From contig NC_068570.1 in the NCBI RefSeq assembly GCF_025698545.1, positions 53,215,924 to 53,279,923 of the forward strand: a DNA stretch of 64,000 bases. Reading direction: 5' to 3'. This DNA comes from Gossypium raimondii. Lineage: Eukaryota; Streptophyta; Magnoliopsida; Malvales; Malvaceae. The position numbers and the translations under genes were made by a program. Below are positions 11,536 through 25,505 of this stretch, one piece after another (position 1 is the first letter of the stretch; each line of letters opens with the position of its first letter). The notes below the pieces were generated by a model. It saw nothing but the letters and a program-made list of their open reading frames with translations. It was not told the origin of the DNA and did no database searches.

Positions 11536-11784
11536 AAAAACACGGGCTAAATCGCGTCCCTGAGGGAGCGATTTTGCCACATCAGCAAAGTGCATCCATG
11601 GTAGCGCGTTTTGTGTTGACATGGCAAATTCGCTCTATAAGGGACACGATTTGCTGAAATTTTCCCCAAAAATGTTCCTACGTGGATGTGTTTTGTAGTT
11701 TTCGGCCTTTTCCAGTAAATAATGAAAAAATTGGCCCATTTCCGTAAATAAAGTTAGAAATAGGCCTTTATTAGTAAAATGGCC
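11536..11784 (-). repeat. Inner right terminal inverted repeat (TIR C)
   Basis: Read on the minus strand it starts GGCCATTTTACTAATAAAGG and ends at GCCCGTGTTTTTTACC, the PMD-side boundary as in TIR A. It forms an inverted pair with TIR B. Confidence 0.85.
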
Positions 11785-11793
11785 GTTGTTTTG
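11785..11793. repeat. Right 9-bp target-site duplication of the inner MULE
   Basis: GTTGTTTTG, identical to 7332-7340. The outer transposase gene's 3' flank continues immediately after it. Confidence 0.9.
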
Positions 11794-12391
11794 AATATTT
11801 TAATAGTAAATTATTTTTATATTTTTAATAAAATAGAAATTCTTTTGAATAAGACAATAAAAATAATGCAACATAGTTTCATTTAAGCAATTATTAACTA
11901 TTTCGATTTGGACATACTCGAATTGAATGACCTGGGTTCCTACACCATCTGCACAACTTCTGTTGGTTCGTTCTTTCCCGGATATCCATATTATCATGTA
12001 TTCTACTCGAGCAAGGTCGACCTTTTGGTTTGTGATGCAATTCTCTATCTGGTAACAACTTAGATGGAGCAAACGATACAAACGACCACTTACATTCATC
12101 TGGGACCGATGGGAATACGTGTCTCCACACATTCTACATGTATTCTATTTTGTACACTTCGTCGAAATAGCTCATGAGATCCAAATGGAGATTCTAACAA
12201 GCTGCAATTGCATGAGCGCATGGATAATGAAGTGCGTCAAATGTCCTACAGTTGCAAGTCCTATTTCTCAGGTGTACATAATATTGTCTGCCGATAATAC
12301 ATTGGTTTGGTCTGTCGAACTCCGTCACACGAAACCATAGGTTGTCGCAATTGTGACACACTATGTACATGGTGTTGGCCCGCGCCTTCAT

Positions 12392-15300
12392 ATAATACCC
12401 CAAAAATTACTACAGTAAGAAAGTAAGATAGTATCCTTGATATAGTAAAATAAAGAAATAAAGTGACAAAAAGGGAAATTTTGAGTTATGTCAACATTGG
12501 GAAGTGCATTATGACATATTAATTCAAGAAAGCATTAAATCGCAAAAGTGAGAAAAGTTTTGTTGCCCAAGAGTAAATACTCAAAATTTAAGAGGTTAAA
12601 GTGTAAATATAAAAAAATTTAAAGGATCAATAGTGCAAATATTTTAAGGGTGGAATGATTTAGAAACTAAGGAAAATGGATGAATTAGGACCAAATTGAA
12701 TAGGTGAAGAATGATGAGGGACTAAATTGTAATTTTACCAAATTAAGTGATGACTCAAGGATGAAATTTTAAAAGATCATAAAGGACAAAATGGTCAATT
12801 AGAAAGAGAGAAATTTAGAAGGCAATGATGATATTAGAGATATTTTGATGATATTTTATAATTATTTACTTAGATAAATATTATTTTATTAATATTTTAA
12901 TGAGATATTTTTTATTATTTTATTTAGTATAAAAGGAAAGAAAGATAAAAAATTTTCATCATCTTTCCATGCACCCACGTGAGAAGAGAAGATAAGAAAG
13001 AAATTTTCTTTTATTTACAATTTGGTCATTTTACCAAAAATTTACAATTTTACTTAGAAATCAAAAGAATTTTCATAGCTGCCAAGAGAGAAAAATAATA
13101 ATGAGACAATGGGGAGCTAGAATATCAAGTTAGATTCAAGAAATAGAAGCTGGAGAAGAGAGAAAATCAAGTTAAAGATTGAAATCAATAGGACAAGGTA
13201 AGAACATCAAGATTTCAATATAATTTTGAGTTTGATATTTGAAAAGTATGAAAATGATGTTAAAGTAGAGTTTTATTATATAAGGTTCTATGTTCAAAAT
13301 ATGTTAGTGAAGGAAATAAGAGGAAGTGATGGGAAATATTGTAGAGAAAGGAAAGGAGGGTGTTATAAATTTGGTTATCAACATTTTAAACTAAAATAGT
13401 TTTGAATAGCAGCAGTAGTCTAACTTTTAAAATTCACCAAAACTTTTATAAATTGAATTAGAGGTTAATTAAAGTATTAAATTAAATTCTATTGAGTCTA
13501 GTTTTACATAGAAGAAACGGTGTAAGCAAAAGAATTTCATATTATGAGATATATGAATTTTTGTGAGACAGGGTAAGATTGATTTTGTGTTCCCCTGTTC
13601 TGACTTTGGAAAATCATCAAAAATTGTAAAACAAAATAATTAGGGGTTTAAATTTATATTTTTAAATTCTTGATGGGTCTATTTTCAATAGAAACAAACA
13701 GGAACATCATCCAAATCTCGTACTAAGAGATAATTAATTTTTTGTAAGCAAAGTCCAAAGTTGTCAAATAGCAGAACAGGGATAAATTTGAAGATTTTAC
13801 TGTACTTATTGGCTAAACTATAAATTCTGAAAATTTTATGGTAGAAAGATATTTGAGTCTAGTTTCAAAAACATCAAGCGAATCTTAATTTATAATTTTA
13901 GCTGAATATATAAATAATTTCTTGACTATGACTCAAGTGGACGACTTTGATATGAACATAAGTAAATAATAGAATTATAGATAATATTACATATAAGCAT
14001 GTTATATACATTAAGGATGTGGAATGGAGAGGAGGAAAATATATGAATATTCAACTAGCATGGGTTTTCATTAAAAATGGCTAATTTGCATGTTTTAGGC
14101 TTAGGAACAAAATTGAATAAAAGTAACATTTTAAGGGTAATTTTGTAAAATGTCAAAATGACCAAATTGTATGAAATGAATTGTTTTATTGTCTAAATTA
14201 ATATATTGAAAAAATTATTAATATCAAGTGGGTTTAGAGTTTTAATTTTGTTGTATGATGATATTATAAAGTGATTTTGTTAAATATTGATGTTAGGATC
14301 AACTTGTGAAAATGGCTAAAATATTAGGGTTTGGTATCAAATTTCTATTTTATTAAGGGTTTTTGATATCCTAGAATATTTGGATAAATTATTAATTGAG
14401 GAAAATTAGTTGTTTTGATAGATTAATTAGTTAAGGGACTAAATTGTAAAAGTTGGGGTAATTATGTAAATTTGAAAAAATTGAAGGGTATAAATAGTGA
14501 AATGAATTGGAACTGAAATATATGCTAATGAATGAGTATTTTTATATTTTAGGTCAAGATTTTGTAGATACTGTGAAAAGGAAAAATAGCGAATAGTCCC
14601 TGAACTCCTACAATTATTACAATTCAATTTAGGTAAGTTTGTATGGTTAAAATTTAATGTTTATTTATTAAATTGATGAATGGTATTATGTATTTTTTTC
14701 ATATTTATTACTGAAAACAAAATTATTGTTAAATTATGAAATTGAATTAAATGTTCAAAATAAGTGGAACGCATGATTGAGTACAATCGTTCTGTGGCAA
14801 AGGATGAATTGACGGATAAGACCATAACTAAGTTATGGAACTATGAACGTAAGACCATGGTTGGACCATGACAGTGTTTATATGTAAGACCATAGTTGGG
14901 CTATGGCATTCTGATGATAAGACCATAACTGGGTTATGACACTATGAACGTAAGACCATGGTTGGACCATGGCAGTGTTTATATGTAAGACCATAGCTAG
15001 GCTATGACATTCTGATGATAATACCATAACTGGGTTATGGCACTACGAATGTAAAGGATGAATTGACGGAAAATGTAAATGATGAATTGACGACAAATTA
15101 CCCAAGTAAACCGAGGTTCAGCATTTGTTGCGAACTTTCGTGTTTACCTTCTGTTTAGCTCTCATGAGTTTTTGTTTAGCCTTCGGGCTTCTGAAAATGA
15201 TGTACTCATATCCGTAAGTTGTACTTCGAATGGTAAAAGAACAGGAGTTGTTTTTTAGATGATATATATATGAAAAAACGGTAAGAGAATGATATGTGTC

Positions 15301-16660
15301 ATGATATGTATATATATCAATATCTTAAAATGTTGATACATGGAAATTATGTAAGTTGTGATGAGTAATAAACTCAAGTGTGATATGTTGATAAAATAAG
15401 TTTATCAATGTTGAATTTATATGCAATATGTTCAAGTATGCTAACAAGTGTTGTTGTTGACGCTTAGACAAGTGCCAAGTTACTGGTTAAATGGTAATAT
15501 GTTTATTATATGATGCGTTGAAAGGGTAAGTGCTCAAATGAAAATATACTTGTGGTCATGAAAGAGTGGTAAGTTTTAAGTTATGCAATTCTTATAAAGT
15601 GAGTTATCGTGTGATTAATTCAAAAAAGGTCTATGTTTAAATACACTAGCTTGTATCTGTGGTTGAATAATATGCTTATAACTGGTGTGTTATGCATATA
15701 GAATGAGTGTGGAAAGTAAAGAAACGCAAATGAAAATAAAGAAAATTTGGAAGAGTTAAAGTTGCTTAAAATCCTACTATATGCTAGGAATATTATGTAT
15801 AAGTGATATTGTAGATTTATTCACTTAGTGAGTTGTTAAATATAACTTCATGAGTATTGTGGTAGCAATATTAGATTATTCTTGATAAGTATAAATTTCA
15901 TATTTGAAAAGGAACTATTACGATTAAAGTTTATACGAGTTTACTAAGCATTCATTGCTTATGTATTTTTTTTTCTACTTTTCAGATTATTGGAAGCTCA
16001 ATTGGGTTGGAAGCTTGTCAGAGATATATCACATTATCCATCAGTTCTATCAGTATTTTCGAATGTTTTGATTTTGGTTATTATGACATGTATAGGTATT
16101 TTGTTTAATAATGACTTATATGTAGTGTGTTGAGTTTAACCACTTATTTTGGCTTGTTTTGAATGTATAATTATGACTTGTTGATATGTGTAATGTTGAT
16201 TGTAGATAGACACAATTGGGTGAGAAATATGGCTTGTAAAATGTCCTATTTTCATCCACACGGGCAGAGACGCAGGCGCATGTCTCAATTGTGTGTGACA
16301 CACGTCCAGGTGACACGACCGTGTGTCTCCTATATCTTAAATTCGCACAAAATAGAATGCTCACACGGCTTAGCACACGGGCGTGTGACTTGGTCGTATG
16401 ACCCAAGTCAGTATACTCACATGGGCACAGACAAGGGCTGAAATACAGTCGTGTGTCCCTATGTCCAATAACCACACGGCTTGGGACACGGGCGTGCCTC
16501 TAAACCATGTGAGTCACACGGCATGGCCACACGGCTGTGTGACCCCTGCAGTGTTGAAAACTTTAAATATTTTCTAAAATTTTTTTGAGTTTTCGACTTA
16601 GTCCCTATGTGTTTCTAATGCGTAAATTTGGGCCTCGATGGCTCATTTAAGGGACATATT
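12392..16660 (+). mobile_element. Long LTR-like segment (gypsy type) inserted in the transposase
   Basis: The segment starts around TAATACCCCAAAAATTAC and has no coding region. It contains gypsy-LTR-like features that I associate with cotton: an array of AAGACCATA hairpin words (14815-15040), a TTTAGCCTTCGGGCTTCTG block near 15173, and a 16250-16550 stretch full of CACACGG, ACACGGGCGTG and GTGTGACC. Near the right edge it reads GGGCCTCGATGG...AAGGGACA, which I recall as internal LTR sequence, so the right end may be cut. No target-site duplication is visible at either edge. It is called a solo or truncated LTR; the orientation is tentative. Confidence 0.6.
14815..15040 (+). repeat. 101-bp tandem repeat made of small hairpins
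   Basis: GATAAGACCATAAC-type starts lie at 14815, 14916 and 15017, a period of 101 bases. Each unit has three short inverted repeats, for example CCATAGTTGGGCTATGG, CCATGGTTGGACCATGG and CCATAACTGGGTTATGG. Seven such hairpins follow one another. Confidence 0.75.
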
Positions 16661-19013
16661 GTATGACCATATCGTAGGCCACCGTCGTATGCTTGTGTCC
16701 ACTGATCGAAAGGTATGATACAGAGGTAGTCTGCACCTTGATCGTTAACTGACCACAAAATCGCCAACATCTCATGAAAACAGTCATTATTGATCTCGTA
16801 CCCTGCCAATATAAGTTGATAGCGAAAATTACATATCATTCTTCCATTCAGAATAAATTGAATATTACAAACGAAATTATATTAATAGAGATTAAATACC
16901 TATGTTGGTCACTTGCCTTCGTTCAGCAGTAGACCGATATTGCCCATAGTAGTTGGATGCAACGTGCCTTAGACAATACCGATGGTGTGTGCGATCCCAT
17001 AGGCTTCCTTATCGCTCAATTGTGGCTATTATTCCAGTGCCCCGATCTGATATAACGCAAATATCAGGTTGGGGGCAGACATGCCTCCTTAATCTAGAAA
17101 GAAAGAAATCTCAGTCATCATCTGACTCCCCCGGTGTTATTGTAAACGTAATTGGAAAGATTCTTCCACAGCCATCCTGTGCCACAACTAGCAATAGTCG
17201 ATGGGTATATCTACCATACATAAAGGTACCGTCAATTTGTACCAATGGCTTACAGTACACAAATGCTTCCTGACATTGCTTAAAGCTTTAGAACAGATGT
17301 TTGAACACTTGGCATCCACGGAGCAAGCGTCGTTGTAGTAGGCATGACCCATTTCAAGGTCTGTTATGCAACCTAGGATGTACCTCTCTAGCACCTGACA
17401 CCACTGCCACACCTCATTATATGAAGCGTCCCACTCACTATGCATCTTTTCCAACGCCTTCTACTTAGCTATCCAAGCCTTGCGGTAAGAGGGTGTGTAC
17501 CTCAATTGGCTACGAATATTGGTAATTAAGACTGACACAGAAGTATTGAGATTCACCTTCACAATCGGTAGTATTAAGCTAGCTATCATATCTGAACCTA
17601 TCTTGGGATGATCTTGTGAAACACCTGTCAACGAAGTATGTTAAATAGTGCAACATTAAGTAATAATAGTATTATTCAAAAATCCTAAACACCCAATGAT
17701 ACTATACCGACAACATAGGTATGTGGACCTTTGTACTTTTTTATCTCTCACAAGCCTATCTTTTTCCTAATCGAAGCCATGATTTTCCATGAACATGTAT
17801 CGTATTGCATTGTACACTTGTCCCCGAACTTCTCAGATTTGGATTTAACCACGTGGTAGTTAACCCCGTTCATGATGCTATGTTGTTTCAATGCACCAAG
17901 AAAACTATCGTTACTGGAAAACTCCTTACCAACTTCTAATTCACCTGAATCCAATGACAAACTTGTATGGCTATGCCTTTTGTGTGGTAGATCTGGAAAC
18001 TCTAATGCATCATTTGCCGATAGATCGACATTATGCATATAGGATAAAGGCGAGTACGCTCTGAATTGCGGATCTTCTTCTTCATCATCTAAACCCCTTT
18101 CACCATCTTTAGGTTCTATTGGAACAGGCTCCGGTTTAAAAAATAATTCAACTTCTGCACTATTGAGACTAAGATCTCGAGATGGATCCACTTCGGACTC
18201 ATCATCCAACCCATCATCATCTGCAACGTATGAGGCCCCCTAGCCGGTGGACGTCGTAGGGAGTATATCATCCCTTCTTGTGGACGTTTCGTAATGTCCC
18301 CAATCAGATGTGGATTGCCAATCACAAGAAGTTGATATCATTCCACAGTACGCATTTCCAGCATTGAACATCGACCCACCGAGGTGTATTTCCCATCCAC
18401 TAACCGAGTGTCGTACAGGAGTTGTGTATTCCATACTACCACCAAACACGGACGTTTCTATGTTTTGCCTCTCACTAACGGAGTGTCGAGTAGAGGTCGT
18501 GTTTTCCTCTCGAATAACAGTAGATGTTGAAGTCACAAATGCTTCATTTGGTGATGAAAATTGTATATATAACTCAAGATAGGGTGATCCACTAGCGAGA
18601 TGAGTCTGCACCATAGCCTCCAAGCTATGACCACTTTTGATATCAAATGAGTCATTTGTCACAGGATCAACAGAAGCACAAAATTGATGCTTAATAGACA
18701 AAACTCTCATTGGCGTCGTTTCAAATATTTTGCGCCTAAGTCTTTTACGAAGTTCTGTCAAATCTATGTTCTAGTTAAAAACTAGTTGTGTTGTGTTCGC
18801 CGATAAAAAACTAACGCCGTTCTTGGTGTCACGGACCTTACCATCATAGTAAATAACAGCACTAATACGTTCACTTATATTCAATTTCTATTCTGCTTAG
18901 CCTCTCTAAATAAATAAACCCTAAATTATTTTAACAAAACACTAACACTACAACCCTAAAATCCTAAACCCACAAACCATAGGCACTAAAAATGCAAATA
19001 GCCCTAACCCTAG

Positions 19014-19263
19014 AAAAATATGGGCTAAAACACGTTCCTGAGGGAGAGATTTTTGCCATGTCAGCAAAGCGCGTCCATGTCAGCGCGTTTTGTACTGACA
19101 TGGCAAAATCGCTCCCTCAGATACGTGTTTTGCTGGAATTTCCCTCTAAAATGCTCCTACGTAGATGCGTTTTGGAGTTTTCCGCCCACTCCGGTAGATA
19201 ATGAAAAAAGTGGCCCATTTTCGTAAATCAAGTTGGAAATGGGCCTTTATTGGTAAAATGGTC
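19014..19263 (-). repeat. Outer right terminal inverted repeat (TIR D)
   Basis: Read on the minus strand it starts GACCATTTTACCAATAAAGG and pairs with TIR A. It ends near GCCCATATTTTTCTAGGG, as in TIR B on the transposase side. Confidence 0.85.
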
Positions 19264-19272
19264 AATTTTAAT
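19264..19272. repeat. Right 9-bp target-site duplication of the outer MULE
   Basis: AATTTTAAT, identical to 4724-4732. Confidence 0.85.
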
Positions 19273-21763
19273 TATAAAAAAAAATCAATTATATATAAAT
19301 TTATATCAAAGTACCTCCATTTATATGGAAAATATATCAATTGTGATAATATGATTTCACTTATAAATAATTATATTTAAAAAATGATAAGTCTCAAAAT
19401 TATAAATGAATTTTGATTTAATATGGAATTTGATACATAAACTTTGATTTTATGCGATTATACATATAAAACTTTGATTGTGGCTTAAATACATATATGA
19501 AACTTTAATTTTGATTAAAACATACACATTTAAAGAAACAAATACATCAATTTATTTTATATATGAAAATATAATTATTTGTATATGAAATATATAAACA
19601 TAAAATGATGTTATATCAATAATTGTGTTGATAATTTGTGAGAATTGGATAAAATCAAAATTTAATGTATAAAATTACACAAAACAAAGTTCATTTATAA
19701 AATTGCACATTAGACCAAAGTTTATGTATGGTTTTAAGATTTCAAAACTATCCAATTTGGTTCTACTGCATGCTCGGGTTAACAAAAGAGTTTTTATAAA
19801 CTTGATTAAGGCTCAATTTTGATTGTATAATATGAAGTAAATGTGTTTGATATTCATTTGCATGTTTGAATGATATTTATTGTATAATTGGCAGTAGTTG
19901 TTCCGGCGACGAATGTGACATCTTGTGGCTCAAATTCGATAATCTAGTTAGGCGAGGGGTATTACAGAAAACTTAGAATAAAAACCAAGTAACACTTTTG
20001 ATTTTACAATCAATGCACTCTAAATAAACATTCCTCACTGAACAGAAATAAATGCTCTCAGATCAGTTCATTCCCTATACAAGTCTTATTAATTTATAAG
20101 GAACTGAGACTTGTTAATATACTAGATCAATTAGAATAAATATTCCTAATGGAAAAACGTGATAAAAAACTCTAAGAATCTTTTTAATAAGTTCAGGATA
20201 AGTCTTGATTATTTATGATATGCTTTCAAGTTTATCTGATCCGATACAATCTCTTCAAAATAGGGAAGTCAATTCTTTGATCCGGTCTAAATTGACCTTT
20301 AGTATATGTTGCTATAAAAGGTTTAAATATCATAGATGCGCTTGCTAATTCCATAATGTTAGCAAATATCAAAACCCAAAAATTTTGTTACCAAAATTGA
20401 CCAACACTAAGCATGGCAAGTTTATAGTTGAGCAGTGCCAAACACCAATGTGCACTGCTCCTTGGTACTCTTATAAATTGCCTCAACAATTACCATAATA
20501 GTAAAAAATTAAAATTTTTATATAATTTTAATATTATTCATATACCAGTTGGTGGACCATGTTTTGATCAGTGTGGTCAGGATTAGGCGAAATGAGTCGA
20601 TATGATTGATGCAGATTGAAATTTTCACCAGTGTAAAAAAGGAAGTTTGTTATTCTAATTTATTACTAGAATAGTGCACAGCTACTAGTATGACTAGAAT
20701 TAGTGCGAAACCGGCCACCATGCTGCTAAGGGATTTAAGGTATTGTATTTTTTCAATTTAATTTTTTGTATTTTTTATATGAAGCAATAAAGAAATGTAC
20801 ATATTGTGCTTGCATAGGTCATATTTTGTATTTTTTTATAAGTATAATTTTATATAAATATTGATGTAAGACTAATTCATTTTATGTAGGTTTATAAAGG
20901 GTCATAAGTAATTATAAAGGTTCATAACCATTTGAGTCATAAGTAAAAGTATTATAAAGGGTCTTGTACTATGAGTCAGATTGTGTTTTAATTTTTTTTA
21001 AATGGGTGGACTAGTCTCCGTACATTAAATTAAAGAGCAAATTGATCATTTTTATTAATTTTTTTCCATTTGTATTGTTAACTGGCGTGGTTGATTGAAT
21101 AATAAAAATAGTGACATGTGACGTACCACGTGTACCTCAACTTGACGTATAGAATTAATTTTTAACAGTATAAATGGATGAATTTTTAACATAAATACTA
21201 GTTTATTCTTTAATCTAATGTATCAAAAATAATTTTCTAATAAAGGAAATAAAATACAATCTATAACGTTCAACATAGTTTTACCGAGTCAAACAAGGGA
21301 ACATTGAAAGGAGAGTATTGGGTGAATCTAGTCTGCCCTTATAGTACTCAACGTATGTTTCTCTAAACCTAAAGAAATGGTCAAAATTGGGCTTTGAAAG
21401 ATTAAATTTCAAAATAGTCTTCCAACCTTTGACCAATATTTAGAGCGGCTGAGAATAGGTTGCAGCAGCAATATGAAGGAATTAATATCTTGATGTGTAA
21501 AACTAATATCTCCCTCCATCTATGTGTACGACAAATTCAAAGCAACAACACATGCATTAATTCTCCATATCTTCGACCCTCTACCTTTGCAGAAAGTTCA
21601 AAGACGTGATTTAATTGAACATATGATAACATAGACAAGTTAAACAAACAAAAGTCAGAGATCAGAAAATTCAAACCTAACTGAATAAATTAATATATAG
21701 CTGCCATTAGCTTAGGACATTGCTTCTTCATTCATCCTCCTTGTCTTAAGTCTTAACTAAAAC
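19273..21763. other. Gene-free repeat-rich spacer
   Basis: No gene is visible. Short repeats of the type AAACTTTGAT occur at 19430-19700. At 19900-19976 a TCCGGCGACGAATGTGACATC...GGGGTATTACA stretch resembles the end of a gypsy-type LTR, so it is probably a remnant. A small MITE-like inverted repeat lies near 21014-21236. A TATATAG box at about 21692 could serve the receptor kinase gene that starts at 21764. Confidence 0.5.
21014..21236. mobile_element. MITE-like inverted-repeat element
   Basis: The left arm TACATTAAATTAAAGAGCAA (from 21021) is matched, with a few mismatches, by the reverse complement of the right arm (TACATTAGATTAAAGAATAA, ending near 21230). The interior is non-coding. The target-site duplication is not clear, so the boundaries are approximate. 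Confidence 0.4.
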
Positions 21764-24688
<2,925 letters not shown>

Positions 24689-24957
24689 CCAAAAGACTTA
24701 ATACTCTTATTTTTTATGTTTCCTGATCATGTTTAAAGTATTATTTAAGATATTCTTTTTATATTACACCTCTTAAAAATTAAAGTAGTTTTATGTACTT
24801 TTATAACTATTTATATCATTAGTTTTTAACAATGCAATTTTTATATTTTATGATCTATTTATATAGACCATACATATAAAATTTAATGTAAATTTAAAAT
24901 TTTTAACTATTTATTTTATGTAAAAATTAAACTATATAAAATATTTTAAATAGATAT
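24689..24957. other. 3' flank of the receptor kinase gene
   Basis: AT-rich DNA with no gene. It probably contains the 3' untranslated region and polyadenylation site of the kinase gene. Confidence 0.5.
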
Positions 24958-24965
24958 AATGTGAT

Positions 24966-25461
24966 TAGGAGTGAGCAAAATCCAATTCGATTCGAAAAAA
25001 CTCGATAAAATCTAAAATTTTGAATCAAATAGTTCAATTAATTGGATAACTCAAATAAAAATTAAGTTTTTCGCTCAAATCGAATATGAATTATACAATT
25101 TGAATTATCTGAAAGTCCGAATAAGAAAAGACAAAATTACGTCATTTTGATAAATATTTATTTTTATAAAGTTAAAAGAGAAAACCATTACATTAAAAGA
25201 AAAAATAATATGTCTTTATAAATGTTTACTCTTTAAGTTAAAAGGCAAAATCATTATATTGTTTTTGTAGTTAAATAATTTTGTACTTTGTCTACTAGTT
25301 AAATAATCGGTTCATGTAACCGTAACAATGAGTATAAATAATAGGATTCATTAACTCGACTCGAAATTTTTTGACTCGATTCGATTTGGAAAAAAATTCA
25401 AATTGAATTCGATTACTAAAATAGAATTCATCAACTCGACTCAATTGAATACCGATAGCTA
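24966..25461. mobile_element. hAT-like MITE with 8-bp target duplication
   Basis: The 8-bp word AATGTGAT flanks the segment at 24958-24965 and 25462-25469. The ends read TAGGAGTGAGC and, on the opposite strand, TAGCTATCGGT, which fits the TAG-type ends of hAT elements. The inside is non-coding and carries repeated ATTCGATTCGA and ACTCGACTCGA words near the two ends. An 8-bp duplication is the hAT length. No transposase is present. Confidence 0.6.
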
Positions 25462-25505
25462 AATGTGATAAATATTTTTTTTTTTAACCCCTCTAATTTC
25501 ACCTC

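Larger units (their letters stand above)
7341..11784. mobile_element. Inner MULE of the same family, nested in opposite orientation
   Basis: This 4444-bp element is bounded by GATCATTTTACC at the left and, read on the minus strand, GGCCATTTTACT at the right. It has the same gene order as the outer element but flipped: TIR B, transposase remnant (plus), joint, PMD remnant (minus), TIR C. It lies exactly in the joint between the outer PMD and outer transposase genes and is flanked by a 9-bp duplication. Its transposase has lost the central catalytic part and its PMD gene has lost a C-terminal stretch, so it is a non-autonomous deletion derivative. Confidence 0.9.
11894..18878 (-). pseudogene. 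mudrA-type transposase of the outer MULE, broken and interrupted
   Basis: It reads from about 18878 down to 11894. The expected start codon is ATA instead of ATG, and an in-frame TAG lies at 18771-18773. The MuDR N-terminal domain covers 18761-18240. An acidic linker and a DNA-binding region (HSIMNGVNYHVVKSKSEKF) cover 18209-17748. The MULE catalytic domain follows: DGTFMYGRYTHR near 17240-17205 holds the first catalytic Asp, and ISDRGTG near 17050 the second. After GGLRYGH (about 16670) the frame runs into an LTR-like insert. It resumes near 12390 at KARANTMYIVCH with the SWIM zinc finger (CNCRTFDALHYPCAH) and the final zinc knuckle (CRWCRNPGH...C). A stretch between GLRYGH and KARANT, expected to hold the third acidic residue, is missing. 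Frameshifts occur throughout. Confidence 0.8.
4733..19263. mobile_element. Outer Mutator-like element with PMD and mudrA genes
   Basis: This is a 14.5-kb unit bounded by inverted repeats of about 250 bp and by a perfect 9-bp target duplication. Without its insertions it reads: left TIR, PMD gene on the plus strand, a short intergenic joint, mudrA-type transposase gene on the minus strand, right TIR. The two genes converge. The joint is split by a second member of the same family (7341-11784), and the transposase gene is split by an LTR-like segment (about 12392-16660). Both genes carry stops or lesions, so the copy is not autonomous. The family resembles plant MULEs that carry a plant mobile domain protein. 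I infer a formerly autonomous two-gene element, now inactive. Confidence 0.85.

Noticed and set aside
4733..11784. Alternative model: two head-to-tail elements joined at 9740
   Set aside because: The matching 9-bp duplications at 7332/11785 and 4724/19264 and the single empty-site copy at 9733 fit nesting and not end-to-end joining.
14815..15040. CRISPR-like array
   Set aside because: Spacing is regular, but the units are whole tandem repeats of an LTR in a plant genome, with no unique spacers and no cas genes.
16116..16475. Overlapping plus- and minus-strand open frames of about 90-120 codons
   Set aside because: They lie in the CACACGG-rich part of the LTR-like insert, have no domain, and arise from its GC-rich repeat words.
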